Assembly: GCA_938017985.1 (NCBI GenBank)
Contig: CALIKS010000001.1
Coordinates: 210,745-274,744 of the forward strand
Length of the DNA stretch: 64,000 nucleotides
From: an uncultured archaeon
GTDB taxonomy: Archaea; Thermoproteota; Nitrososphaeria_A; Caldarchaeales; Calditenuaceae
Direction of reading: 5' to 3'
Part shown: piece after piece, positions 26,449-35,501 of the stretch
Layout: each line of letters opens with the position of its first letter
How positions within the stretch are numbered: the first letter of the stretch is position 1
Notes under the pieces: generated by a model
The model's input: only the letters and a program-made list of their open reading frames with translations
What the model was told of the DNA's origin: nothing
Database searches by the model: none
Translations under genes and position numbers: made by a program

Positions 26449-27171
26449 ATGAGAATCTCTGATTGTCCGGAATTATACGTAGTCCTAAGCACTTCTATAA
26501 GAAATATTCCTATGTTTAGAGAAAAAAGAGAATATGTGTTACGAAAAATCTTGCAAGCGAATTTATTAATAACATGTCAGGAGCTAAGCATGAAGTTGGG
26601 AGTTACTGAGGGCGAAGCATTCGTTCTACTACGAGACTTAAGGTTATGGTATTATGAAGTTGAGGAAGAGATTCTGATTAGCAAGTATTTTAAACCAAAG
26701 TATAGGTTCGCTGGTGTAGGAGGGACTTTTGATAACCTTCACATCGGACATCTAGCCCTATTAAATGTAGCCTTCAGATTAGCCGAAAAAGTGTATGTGG
26801 GTTGTGTATCAGACGAATTACTCAAAAAGCTCGACAAAAAGGGACAGATCGCAACCTTTGAAGAGCGGAAAAAACTGCTTGAAGATACAATAAGAAAATA
26901 TGGCTGGTCTGATAAGGCAGAGATCGGCATACTGGATGATCCTTATGGACCAATGATTACTCGATCGGACTTTGACCTACTAGTGGTCAGCCCATTCACT
27001 TATAGTAGAGCCATTGAGATTAATGAATTACGGATTAAAAAAGGCTTAAGTCCAGTAAGCATCGAGACATGTCCAGTCGTGTTGGCTGAAGATGGAAAGC
27101 CTATCTCAAGCACTAGGGTAAGAATGGGTGAAGTCCACCCCGATGGCAGAATTAAACGAATCCAAATATGA
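26449..27171 (+). CDS. coaD: Phosphopantetheine adenylyltransferase with N-terminal winged-helix-like extension
   Basis: The 240-aa protein ends in a nucleotidyltransferase of the archaeal PPAT type that makes dephospho-CoA: GGTFDNLHIGH (91-101), VGCVSDELL, and late SSTRVRMG. Archaeal PPAT is normally about 155 aa. Here residues 1-85 form an extra helical domain (REKREYVLRKILQANLL, LSMKLGVTEGEAFVLLRDL) that looks like a winged helix. Its 3' end overlaps the convergent membrane protein gene by 20 nt. Confidence 0.8.
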   Translation: MRISDCPELYVVLSTSIRNIPMFREKREYVLRKILQANLLITCQELSMKLGVTEGEAFVLLRDLRLWYYEVEEEILISKYFKPKYRFAGVGGTFDNLHIGHLALLNVAFRLAEKVYVGCVSDELLKKLDKKGQIATFEERKKLLEDTIRKYGWSDKAEIGILDDPYGPMITRSDFDLLVVSPFTYSRAIEINELRIKKGLSPVSIETCPVVLAEDGKPISSTRVRMGEVHPDGRIKRIQI

Positions 27172-28072
27172 ATAAGACAATAAAAGTTATGATGCTCACT
27201 ACAATAGTAGTGGTGGTCGATAACGAATAGTAGTGTTTAGTTGCAATTACGCTATATCCAATTATCCATATCCAAGATAGTAATGAGAATAGGCCAGCCA
27301 TGAAGTTCAAAGGTGGAATAGGATAATATATCATGTCTGAAAAAGTGCTAAATTCTATTGTTCGCCATTTTAAACTTTTTACTTCAACATCTCCAAGATT
27401 AAGTATTTTATCATCTATATACGCTGCTGCTGATTTAATTGTTATGTATTCGGTTAGCTCGCTAAGATCTATCGTCATTCCTCTTTGGTATATTTCAGAC
27501 CAATCAGGACTAGTTCCGTTCATGAAAACAGCCATCGCTATGAGCTGATCAGCATTAATCTTTTCTGCATATATCTCAACACTACTTAGGTTAGATAGAT
27601 ATTTACCTGCCAATTCAGCGTTACTTAGTTTTACGTCTCTTAACGTAGCAGAGACTATGTTGACTTCTGTGAAAGGTGAGTTAAATGCTGATATAGAGAA
27701 TATTAGTGAAATCATTATGATTGCTAAAGAAGAATGAAAAACTATACTGATTAATGGGTATGATTTTATCTCTCCACTTTTTACAAAGATTAAGGTAACT
27801 CTCAATATAAGCAGTATGAGCAGCATGCCAAATACTACGTATATTATTCTGCCAAAGATTATGTCCCAAACTGAAGTGTAAGGTGCAGTGAAAGTCCTCA
27901 AGATTGGCATAAAGAACTCGATTTTTATTTTAAATAACCCATAGTAAAGTGCAGAACAGATTGCTGATAAGGTTGCTAACAAGTAAATTAAAATTGCTCT
28001 CTTAAATTTTAAGGACACTTCAAGTGATGAAGCCAATTTTCTTGGATCAACCAGCTCTCTCCAAGCAATCAT
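27152..28072 (-). CDS. Polytopic membrane protein, Yip1-like layout
   Basis: The 306-aa protein has five predicted helices: one near 28-48, two around 75-95 and 108-130, then an extracytoplasmic beta-rich insert (about 135-240), and two at the C terminus. The topology resembles archaeal Yip1-type membrane proteins, but no decisive motif is visible. It opens with AWRELVDPRKLASSLEVS, which may lie along the membrane surface. Function unknown. Confidence 0.55.
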   Translation of the reverse strand: MIAWRELVDPRKLASSLEVSLKFKRAILIYLLATLSAICSALYYGLFKIKIEFFMPILRTFTAPYTSVWDIIFGRIIYVVFGMLLILLILRVTLIFVKSGEIKSYPLISIVFHSSLAIIMISLIFSISAFNSPFTEVNIVSATLRDVKLSNAELAGKYLSNLSSVEIYAEKINADQLIAMAVFMNGTSPDWSEIYQRGMTIDLSELTEYITIKSAAAYIDDKILNLGDVEVKSLKWRTIEFSTFSDMIYYPIPPLNFMAGLFSLLSWIWIIGYSVIATKHYYSLSTTTTIVVSIITFIVLFIFGFV

Positions 28073-28110
28073 ACTTTACAATTTGTTAGAGGGGTTGATA
28101 TAATTTTGCT

Positions 28111-28812
28111 TTACCTTCGATATTTATAATAATGACATTTTTCGTTTATAATGCATTTTTCACATAGAGGGTTCTTCGCTTTACAGATTTTTCTTCCATG
28201 CATAATTAATAGTAAATGCGCCGTATGCCTGTCATCTGGGTTAAATATTTGGTCTAGCTTTCTTCTTATGTCCTCATACCCCGCGTTGTATGGCACCAAA
28301 CCAAGCCTTTTAGCTATTCGAGATATATGAGTATCGACGGGCACTGTTTTTAATATACCGCAATTAAGTAAGAGAACATCACTAGTCTTTGGGCCGACAT
28401 TTGGCAAACTCATTAGCTCCTTTCTAATATCAATATTCTTATTCTTTAGCAGTTTTGAAAGGTCCCCGTCATACTTAGATATGATTATTTTGGATAATTT
28501 TTTTAATGCCTTAGACTTTGACTTATTTAAGCCTGCTGGTCTAATCGCCGAGGAAATCGTCCTGACGTTTAGTCGGGCAATACCGCAAGGTGTTATATCC
28601 GTAATCTTCTCCAAGTTTCTATACGCAGTAACCGCGGCTTTGTCAGTAGAGTTTTGAGACAATATCGTCGCTACTAATATCTTAAATGGATCTTTATATC
28701 CACTGTCCTTAAAAACGGATGAAAAGTAAAAATATGCTTGATTATACGTTGAGCGCAGTTTTTCAATTAACCATTCGCCAAGTTTTCCTTCGTTATCGAT
28801 TAGTATGGACAT
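28111..28812 (-). CDS. nth: Endonuclease III (DNA glycosylase/AP lyase)
   Basis: The 233-aa base-excision repair enzyme acts on oxidised pyrimidines. It has ILSQNSTDKAA, the helix-hairpin-helix LPNVGPKTSDVLLLNC containing the catalytic Lys, VPVDTHISRIAKRLGL with the catalytic Asp, and a C-terminal 4Fe-4S motif CKAKNPLCEKCIINEKC (C-x6-C-x2-C-x5-C). Length is standard. Confidence 0.95.
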   Translation of the reverse strand: MSILIDNEGKLGEWLIEKLRSTYNQAYFYFSSVFKDSGYKDPFKILVATILSQNSTDKAAVTAYRNLEKITDITPCGIARLNVRTISSAIRPAGLNKSKSKALKKLSKIIISKYDGDLSKLLKNKNIDIRKELMSLPNVGPKTSDVLLLNCGILKTVPVDTHISRIAKRLGLVPYNAGYEDIRRKLDQIFNPDDRHTAHLLLIMHGRKICKAKNPLCEKCIINEKCHYYKYRR

Positions 28813-28916
28813 TTAGAATTAACTGGTGTTTATTTCATTTAAATTTTAATGAAGCTTTCAAGACCAATTAATTATTGAATACTTATATTATGGCTAAAAT
28901 ACATGAGATTTGAAAA

Positions 28917-29834
28917 TTGATATCGCAGTCTCTCATCATTCGTTTGATTAAACCATTTTTTACAGCGACACGACACTTGATTATGCGGCCATACACAATA
29001 AAATATCCATACGAAAGGATACGAAATCTTTTGTCTGAAAATTATAAGTACGATCCCAAGGCTGGAATAGCTTATCCAGGATATAAAGGAAGACACGTCC
29101 TCTATCTAAATAAATGTACTGGATGTAGCCTATGCGATTTAACATGTCAGAACATTGCAGAGGCAATAACAATGGTTTACGCATACGATATATCGTTACA
29201 AATTGATGAAAAAAATTATGACGCAGCGTTAAAAGGTGAACAAAAGATTGCTGAACTAATAAATGAAATAATCAAAGGCCTGCAAGATGTCACTTCAATT
29301 TTTCGAATCAAAAGAAGTGTATCTCATCCGATGGGCATTTTTTATCCAGAGATAAACAGGTATGTTAATGAAGATGGCACGATTTTAATTAGGCTTAACA
29401 AGGAGCCCTTATGGGAGAATAGGTCAGACTTATTATCCTTAAAATATCTATCAAGTTCCTTTAAGAGGTTGAGCTCGATTGGATGGAAAGTGATAAAGAC
29501 AATAGATAAATCTCCAGACATGGAAGGTTATTCTATTTCGAATGATACATATAGTATTAAATTGATAATTGAGAAAAGAGATTTTAAACTTGAACAGAAT
29601 AAGAAATCGTATTTCCCTCAGGTCGATTATGGGCGTTGTGTTTTTTGTGGCTTCTGTGTAGATGCGTGTCCATTCTTAGCATTAGAAATGTCTCAAGACA
29701 TTGAACTTTCATCTATCTCTAGGCAGGGGCTTGTCTATAATCCAATAGCTCTTTCAGCAAAAGGATTATCTACTCCACCACCATCAACCAATCCTATCGA
29801 CGCGATATATGGCTGGTTAAAAAATAAGATTTAA
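28917..29834 (+). CDS. nuoI: NADH/quinone oxidoreductase subunit I with large insertion
   Basis: The 305-aa ferredoxin-type subunit of complex I carries two 4Fe-4S motifs: CTGCSLCDLTC (C67, C70, C73, C77) and CVFCGFCVDAC (C241, C244, C247, C251). The N terminus (TATRHLIMRPYTIKYPYE) is typical NuoI. Normal NuoI is about 150-180 aa with roughly 35-40 residues between motifs; here 163 residues separate them. The Pro after the first motif is replaced by Gln. The start is TTG 28917, downstream of a TATA box at about 28882. Other nuo genes lie 2.6 kb away on the opposite strand. Confidence 0.85.
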   Translation: MISQSLIIRLIKPFFTATRHLIMRPYTIKYPYERIRNLLSENYKYDPKAGIAYPGYKGRHVLYLNKCTGCSLCDLTCQNIAEAITMVYAYDISLQIDEKNYDAALKGEQKIAELINEIIKGLQDVTSIFRIKRSVSHPMGIFYPEINRYVNEDGTILIRLNKEPLWENRSDLLSLKYLSSSFKRLSSIGWKVIKTIDKSPDMEGYSISNDTYSIKLIIEKRDFKLEQNKKSYFPQVDYGRCVFCGFCVDACPFLALEMSQDIELSSISRQGLVYNPIALSAKGLSTPPPSTNPIDAIYGWLKNKI

Positions 29835-29878
29835 ATAAAGTCAGGAGAAAAATAGAGATATAGAATCTATCATATTAA

Positions 29879-29889
29879 ATTTATATATC
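29879..29889 (+). promoter_or_regulatory. TATA box of the MalK-type ATPase gene
   Basis: ATTTATATATC is centred about 28 nt before ATG 29912, consistent with a near-leaderless transcript. Confidence 0.55.
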
Positions 29890-29911
29890 AGGCAAAGAAT
29901 CTAAACAATGT

Positions 29912-31006
29912 ATGAGTGACGTAAAAGTAGTAGACCTTATCAAGAAATTTGACAAGGTACTTGCTGTAAATGGAGTATCTATTGACATTAAGAGCGGTGA
30001 TTTCGTTGTTTTGCTGGGACCTTCAGGCTGTGGAAAGACGACGACGCTTAGATGTATCGCTGGACTTGAATCACCTGATTCTGGAGAAATTTATATTGAG
30101 GACAGACTTGTTAATGATCTTCCACCTAAAGATAGAGATGTCGCCATGGTATTCCAGAATTATGCCCTGTATCCACACATGACTGCCTTTGATAATATCG
30201 CATTTCCACTAAAAATGAGGAAGGTGCCGAAGGATGAAATTGAGAGACGAGTAAAGGAAGTCGCTAAACTTTTAAACATTGAACATCTGCTAAGCAGGAA
30301 GCCTAGGCAACTTAGTGGAGGAGAACAGCAGAGAGTAGCGTTAGGTAGAGCATTGGTTCGTAAGCCCAAAGTGTTCTTGATGGATGAGCCACTAAGCAAT
30401 CTTGACGCAAAATTAAGAATATTCATGAGAGCAGAGCTGAAGCGTCTTCAGAAGGAATTAAAAGTGACGACTGTATATGTCACTCATGACCAGGCAGAAG
30501 CCATGGCTATGGCTGACAAGATCGCTGTTATGAACAATGGTAAACTTCTACAATATGATGAACCTTCAGCAATTTATCATCGTCCCGCAAGTATTTTTGT
30601 GGCAGCTTTTCTCGGAAGCCCACCAATGAACATGATAAAGACGTCTATGTCTCGGAAAAACGGCGATTTAGTGCTTGATGCAGGTGCATTTATGTATAAA
30701 CTCCCTAAAGAAATAGGCGATTTAGTGTCTAACCAGGCATCATCATCAGAGGTTTACTTGGGTGTCCGACCAGAAGACTTATTGGTCTCAGTAGAGAAGT
30801 CTCCGAACTCTGTTTTTAGCGCGGAAGTATATGTCGTGGAGCCTCAGGGACCAAACCTCGTCTTAGACCTTAGAGTAGGCGACCAGATAATAAAAGCTTT
30901 GACACCACTGACTCTGGATGTAAAACTCGGCCAGCAAGTATGGGTGGGATTTGACCTTAAGAAAGCCCATATATTTGATGGTAGAACAGAAGCAACATTG
31001 TATTAA
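29912..31006 (+). CDS. ABC transporter ATPase, MalK/UgpC (CUT1) type
   Basis: The 364-aa ATPase has Walker A GPSGCGKTTT, Q-loop FQNYALYPHMT, signature LSGGEQQRVALGRALV, Walker B VFLMDEPLSNLDAKLR and the switch THDQAEAMAMAD. A TOBE/OB domain fills residues about 240-364. This is the sugar-importer type. No permease or binding protein is adjacent, so it may be a shared ATPase serving transporters elsewhere, as MsiK does in Streptomyces. Confidence 0.92.
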   Translation: MSDVKVVDLIKKFDKVLAVNGVSIDIKSGDFVVLLGPSGCGKTTTLRCIAGLESPDSGEIYIEDRLVNDLPPKDRDVAMVFQNYALYPHMTAFDNIAFPLKMRKVPKDEIERRVKEVAKLLNIEHLLSRKPRQLSGGEQQRVALGRALVRKPKVFLMDEPLSNLDAKLRIFMRAELKRLQKELKVTTVYVTHDQAEAMAMADKIAVMNNGKLLQYDEPSAIYHRPASIFVAAFLGSPPMNMIKTSMSRKNGDLVLDAGAFMYKLPKEIGDLVSNQASSSEVYLGVRPEDLLVSVEKSPNSVFSAEVYVVEPQGPNLVLDLRVGDQIIKALTPLTLDVKLGQQVWVGFDLKKAHIFDGRTEATLY

Positions 31007-31070
31007 TTTTTCAAGTGATTTCTAATAGAGATATCTAATATAGTGGCAGTAGTAATATTTTTCTGTAAAA

Positions 31071-31421
31071 ATGGTGTCAGAAGTAGATATTGACATATTA
31101 AACGATGCATTACAGGTTTTAAACAAAGTAAGAGCGTCTTTGCGGAGCTTTTTAGAAACAGATGACTATAGTTTCATAGAGGAGGCATATAAATATTGCT
31201 TAGAACTTATGGATGATCAACGGTTAAGTAATTATAATCTTCATGGAAAAGACGATCTATTGAAGAATCTAGCATCAATCCTCGAGAAGGTACGTTCACA
31301 TAAAACTAACTTAAATCTTATAGAACATGGATTATTAGTCCAGCAGGTTGTTTATGCATTGACCCGAGCAAACATAATGGCAGTTGGCATCGAGTTTAGA
31401 ATAAAGAGATACAGGGGTTAA
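31071..31421 (+). CDS. Small helical protein of unknown function
   Basis: The 116-aa protein is almost all helix (ILNDALQVLNKVRASLRSFL, then LLVQQVVYALTRANIMAVG), soluble, with one Cys and no known motif. It is 64 nt downstream of the MalK-type gene on the same strand and convergent with nuoH. I do not recognise the family. Confidence 0.5.
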   Translation: MVSEVDIDILNDALQVLNKVRASLRSFLETDDYSFIEEAYKYCLELMDDQRLSNYNLHGKDDLLKNLASILEKVRSHKTNLNLIEHGLLVQQVVYALTRANIMAVGIEFRIKRYRG

Positions 31422-31429
31422 TGCCTCAT

Positions 31430-32479
31430 TTAGAATCCCAAGAGAATGATTGTTAATAAAAGATTTATGAATCCAATAGGTATAAGATATCTCCAGCCAA
31501 GGTCTAAGACTTTTTCTATGGTAACCCTAGGATAAGCGCCCCTAATTATGACCAGTATCGTGAACAATATTAATGCCTTGAATATCACCCAAAATGGAGC
31601 CGATACTGTCTCAGGAATATAAGGAATTTGAGGACCATGCCATCCGCCTAGGTATAGGAGAGATGCTAAGATACAAAGTGACAGAGTTTTTTCATATGAT
31701 GTGAATTGTATCATCAAAAAATACACCCCTGAATATTCAGTATGCCAACCAGACACAATTTCGCTTTCAGCTGTTGGTATATCAAACGGAATTCTCTCGG
31801 ACTCAGCCATCATTGTAATAAAAAATACAATGAATCCGATAAATTGAGGTATGATAAATGGCATACCACGCTGCGATTCTACAATTTTTATTATGTCAAA
31901 AGACCTTGCCATTAAAATTATCCCAGTAAGAGCTATAAAGAGTGGGACTTCATATCCAAAGAGCTGTAATGCAAACCTAGTCATCCCGATAAAAGGATAT
32001 TTACTCCTAGCCGTGTAGGCCGCCAATATGATTGGTAAAGGACTTATGGCTAGGACGCCGAAGAAAAGCAAGAGGCCTATATCGGATGGATAAATTATCC
32101 ACTCCGGGCTAAACGGTAAGAACGCAAACAATAATAATGCTAATATTAATGCTACAGGGGGCATCATTACAAAAGAATATTTATTCCTGACGTCAGGTAC
32201 GACTCTTTCTTTTGATAAGATCTTTAACGCATCTGCTACCAACTGAAGAATACCACTTACTTTCCCGACATGTAACGGACCAACTCTGAGCATGATTCTA
32301 GCAAGGATTTTCCGCTCATACCAAACGGCAAACAGTCCTAGGATTATGCCGAAGAGAGCGCCAGGGAAAATTACTGCCTTAACGAATGGCTCACTAAATG
32401 TATACTTAATCACTGTTCTGACAGACTCAGGGATAGAATTTAGAACGTTAATTAAAAATTGGACGTGGTCAAAAGGCAT
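31430..32479 (-). CDS. nuoH: NADH/quinone oxidoreductase subunit H
   Basis: The 349-aa subunit has about eight transmembrane helices and forms the quinone-chamber part of complex I. It shows ARIMLRVGPLHVGKVSGILQ, ADALKILSKE, and the conserved acidic loop AESERIPFDIPTAESEIVSG. It follows nuoA with no gap (stop and start adjoin). Only A, H and I of the complex are seen in this window, so the complex is encoded at scattered sites. Confidence 0.94.
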   Translation of the reverse strand: MPFDHVQFLINVLNSIPESVRTVIKYTFSEPFVKAVIFPGALFGIILGLFAVWYERKILARIMLRVGPLHVGKVSGILQLVADALKILSKERVVPDVRNKYSFVMMPPVALILALLLFAFLPFSPEWIIYPSDIGLLLFFGVLAISPLPIILAAYTARSKYPFIGMTRFALQLFGYEVPLFIALTGIILMARSFDIIKIVESQRGMPFIIPQFIGFIVFFITMMAESERIPFDIPTAESEIVSGWHTEYSGVYFLMIQFTSYEKTLSLCILASLLYLGGWHGPQIPYIPETVSAPFWVIFKALILFTILVIIRGAYPRVTIEKVLDLGWRYLIPIGFINLLLTIILLGF

Positions 32480-32854
32480 TTAAACAACACCTCTCTCTAA
32501 TTTTTGAGTCAAGCTCTTTAGATACAGGCTTAAGTAAATAGAAATAGCCGTAACGAGAGATAGAACGATTATTCCGGCAATTAGAGCTTCCGAAGATTCC
32601 ATTAATGACATTGAAGTTACAAAAGCAATCAAAGCGAGAAGTGCATATGCAATATAGATTATAACGTAAGGAAAGTACTCGATCGGGTAGGGATTAATTC
32701 TATAAGGAAATGGTGTTTGCCCCGACTCAAAAGGTATCTTCTTAACTTTCGACGGTTTTCTTGGAGCAAGAATAACTGAAACCAAGTAAAATATAACTGG
32801 GGCAAGTATACAGAATGATGCATAAATGACAAAGGCATTTTGCAATATTTCCAT
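32480..32854 (-). CDS. nuoA: NADH/quinone oxidoreductase subunit A
   Basis: The protein is about 124 aa with three helices and the family's KKIPFESGQTPFPYRI loop after helix 1. ATG 32854 is preferred because AGGA lies 8 nt upstream and a TATA box near 32904-32912 would start the mRNA about 28 nt before it; TTG 32899 would add 15 residues. It is the first gene of a nuoA-nuoH pair. Confidence 0.9.
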   Translation of the reverse strand: MEILQNAFVIYASFCILAPVIFYLVSVILAPRKPSKVKKIPFESGQTPFPYRINPYPIEYFPYVIIYIAYALLALIAFVTSMSLMESSEALIAGIIVLSLVTAISIYLSLYLKSLTQKLERGVV

Positions 32855-32976
32855 GAGTAATTCCTGAACCAACTCATTTAACTCAAAAAGTTGCTGCAAT
32901 ATAAATATATGAATTTTGAATGAGTGTATATTTTACTAGATTTGCGATATATTATCTGAAATAGTGCTAATGATAG

Positions 32977-34281
32977 TCATGGCATTAATCTGAACTTATC
33001 TCGAGGAAAGAGGATTGTTTCTCTAATGTTTGTTTTTCGGGTTAAAACCATTAATAGCCTCTCAAACCCTAGCCCCCATCCAGCATGTTGTGGCATTCCA
33101 TAATCATAGACCTTTAAATGATAATTAAACGCTGAGGGATTTAGTCCCTTTTCACGGATCCTCCTTTCTAATAATGCTCTATCAGAGATTCGTGTTCCTC
33201 CCGAGGATAATTCTAACCACTGATACATCAGATCAAAAGATTCTGATAATAATTCATTAGACTCGCATGGCTTTATGTAAAACGGTTTAGAATCTGTTGG
33301 AAAATGGGTTATAAAGTAAAATCCTAAATGTTTCCTTCCAAGCTGTCTTAGCTCTTCAGTTGTAAAGTCTTCTCCCCATTTCTTCTTTATCCCAATACTT
33401 TCTAATTCTCTTAAGGCTTCATCATACGTTATTCGCAGGAAAGGTCTTCTAGGAACTTTGAGGTTTACATTTAATAATTCAAGTTCTCTCTTTCTTTCAA
33501 AGAGTACTTTCATAATTACATGAACAATTAATCCTTCAAGAATATCCATAACGTCTTCATAGTTAGAAAAGGCAGCCTCGATATCTATAGAAGTAAACTC
33601 ACTAATGTGACGCCTGGTATGTGATTCTTCAGCCCTAAAGAATGGGCCTATTTCAAAAACGCGTTCAAAGATTGTTACTAGTTCCTCTTTATAGAGCTGT
33701 GGGCTTTGTGCAAGATATGCGATTTTATCAAAATACTTAACTTCAAATAAGCTAGCTCCTCCTTCAGTTGCTGTAGCTATTATCCGCGGCGTCCTGACTT
33801 CTACAAATCCTAATGAACGCAAGTACTCTCGACAAGCATTTAAGACCGTATCTCCTATCAAAAAAATTGCCCTATGCTCTGGACGTCTCAAGTCAAGTAT
33901 TCTATATTCAAGTCGAGTATTCATCGACGCTTTAACCTTCCCTACTACGTCATACGGTAATGGTTCAACCGACTTACTCAAAACTTTAATACTCATGACC
34001 TTAACTTCTGCACCTAATCTAGACTTAGGTTCAGCCCTAACTACACCATCTACCATTATGACAGATTCTTTACTGATCTTCTCCAATTCAGACAAACTTT
34101 CTTTGCTTAATTCGTTTCGCCTTAAGCTTAATTGGCAGGTTCCAGTAATATCGCGTAGAATTAAGAAAACAAGTGCTCCAAGGTCTCTGACTTCATGTAC
34201 CCAGCCTAGTAAATATCCCGCTAGACCATCATTACTTTCATTTACATCTGATGCGAAGATTCTTTTTTCTAGTTTCTGCAC
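32977..34281 (-). CDS. aspS: Aspartyl-tRNA synthetase, archaeal type
   Basis: The 434-aa class IIb synthetase has an N-terminal OB domain (about 1-105; GWVHEVRDLGALVFLILRD), motif 2 GPFFRAEESHTRRHISEF, and motif 3 GWGLGFERLLMVLT. It lacks the bacterial GAD insertion, as expected for archaea. It charges tRNA-Asp, and possibly tRNA-Asn if non-discriminating, which cannot be decided here. The KH-type gene lies 49 nt upstream on the same strand. Confidence 0.95.
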   Translation of the reverse strand: MQKLEKRIFASDVNESNDGLAGYLLGWVHEVRDLGALVFLILRDITGTCQLSLRRNELSKESLSELEKISKESVIMVDGVVRAEPKSRLGAEVKVMSIKVLSKSVEPLPYDVVGKVKASMNTRLEYRILDLRRPEHRAIFLIGDTVLNACREYLRSLGFVEVRTPRIIATATEGGASLFEVKYFDKIAYLAQSPQLYKEELVTIFERVFEIGPFFRAEESHTRRHISEFTSIDIEAAFSNYEDVMDILEGLIVHVIMKVLFERKRELELLNVNLKVPRRPFLRITYDEALRELESIGIKKKWGEDFTTEELRQLGRKHLGFYFITHFPTDSKPFYIKPCESNELLSESFDLMYQWLELSSGGTRISDRALLERRIREKGLNPSAFNYHLKVYDYGMPQHAGWGLGFERLLMVLTRKTNIRETILFPRDKFRLMP

Positions 34282-34330
34282 CTACGCCACCACTGCTTTA
34301 TGAAATATATAACTACTACTAAAATTTAGT

Positions 34331-34834
34331 CTAGCTTGAGAGAAATCTTATCCTAATAGTCTTTCCTTTTAATAATTTTACAAGCTCAACGAGTGTTTGG
34401 TCAGGAATACTAATTTTAGACTTATTGTCTATTAAGAGTCCAAATTCTTCAGTTCCGTCGGGCAGCCATATCTTACTAATTGATACTAGTCTAGCGGGTG
34501 CAATTAATGCGCTTAAAAATTCATTAAAATTATAACTATCCCTCAATATCCTTACTTTTTTCTTACTTTTCGCATCGATTCTAGCCTCTAAAAGTAATAG
34601 TTGGGCCTGGCTGACATCTTCCATAAATCTTAGAAAAATATAAATTACTCCCTGTAACTCTACTGATTTTATATATTCAGAATTTTGCAGAAAAATAAAA
34701 TTTTTTTCTTCATCTAGTAGTGCAGCCATGATTTTTATGTCCAGCGGCGAGATAATGTTCTCTCGAAGCTTCGCTTCGCATTTTCCACAAAGTACACCGC
34801 TCTTTATGTCGAATTGGCATACCGGCAATTTCAA
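34331..34834 (-). CDS. Conserved archaeal KH-type RNA-binding protein with N-terminal Cys motif
   Basis: The 167-aa protein begins LKLPVCQFDIKSGVLCGKCE, a Cys motif typical of an archaeal family with a KH-like RNA-binding domain, related in description to NusA-like proteins. The C-terminal part (LIAPARLVSISKIWLPDGTE) fits that family. The start is TTG 34834 behind GGTGA. It lies between alba and aspS. The precise role is unknown; RNA binding is inferred from the family. Confidence 0.65.
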   Translation of the reverse strand: MKLPVCQFDIKSGVLCGKCEAKLRENIISPLDIKIMAALLDEEKNFIFLQNSEYIKSVELQGVIYIFLRFMEDVSQAQLLLLEARIDAKSKKKVRILRDSYNFNEFLSALIAPARLVSISKIWLPDGTEEFGLLIDNKSKISIPDQTLVELVKLLKGKTIRIRFLSS

Positions 34835-34888
34835 GTTTCATCACCCGTCTTTGCATTCCAGCCCGCCTCCGATTAGTCTGCTGATGAA

Positions 34889-35158
34889 TTACTGACCAAC
34901 TCTTATTTCAATCGTACTGACGTTAACATCTCTCCCGTCTTGTCCCTTAATCATGTCTGTACCTATCTTAATCTCGTGGACCTTAAGGTCTTTAAAGAAT
35001 CTGTTTTTCAAGATCTGCACGACATCTACAGCTCTGCTAATTGATCTTCCTCTGGCTTTTAACGTCACATTTTGTCCCTGCTGCAGCGATATCAGACACG
35101 CCAAGACATAGCTCATGGCCGGTTTCTTACCTATTAATACCGTTACTTCAGACGACAT
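34889..35158 (-). CDS. alba: Alba-family chromatin protein (second copy)
   Basis: The protein is 89 aa from ATG 35158, preferred over ATG 35164 because GAGGT is 8 nt away instead of 2. Motifs are VLIGKKPAMSYVLACLISLQ, then LKARGRSISRAVDVVQIL with the DNA-binding Lys/Arg, and a final TIEIRVGQ strand. It is a clear paralogue of the Alba at 10863. It is head of the alba-KH-aspS gene row. Confidence 0.95.
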   Translation of the reverse strand: MSSEVTVLIGKKPAMSYVLACLISLQQGQNVTLKARGRSISRAVDVVQILKNRFFKDLKVHEIKIGTDMIKGQDGRDVNVSTIEIRVGQ

Positions 35159-35314
35159 GCACATCTACCTCTGTGGCTGGCGTGTTTACTAACGACATAC
35201 CACAATAAAAATATTATCTTTAAAAATAAGATAAGCGCTAAAAAACCGTACTTAATTGATGAATCATGATAAATATTGGTCATGCTCATCAGATATTAAT
35301 AATTATAGTGGATG

Positions 35315-35387
35315 TGGGCCGTCCCGGACTCGAACCGGGGACCTCCGCCGTGTGAGGGCGGCGTCATAACCACTAGACCAACGGCCC
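35315..35387 (-). tRNA. tRNA-Val (CAC)
   Basis: Cloverleaf: acceptor GGGCCGT/ACGGCCC, anticodon stem CCGCC/GGCGG around loop CTCACAC with anticodon CAC, T-arm CCCGG/CCGGG, discriminator A. It is identical to the tRNA-Val at 24512-24584 except bases 34 and 37, and lies in opposite orientation. Confidence 0.95.
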
Positions 35388-35501
35388 AAATTTATCCTTT
35401 GGGTATAATGTACATTTTCTTTAATAAAAATTTTATGAATTTTTCGTACAGCAATATTGTTTGGAAATCTTTATTTAGAACTTAATATAAATTTCTCTAC
35501 T

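Noticed and set aside
35241-35310. Possible C/D box RNA beside tRNA-Val (TGATGA-like sequences on both strands)
   Set aside because: No matching D box CTGA at the needed spacing on either strand.
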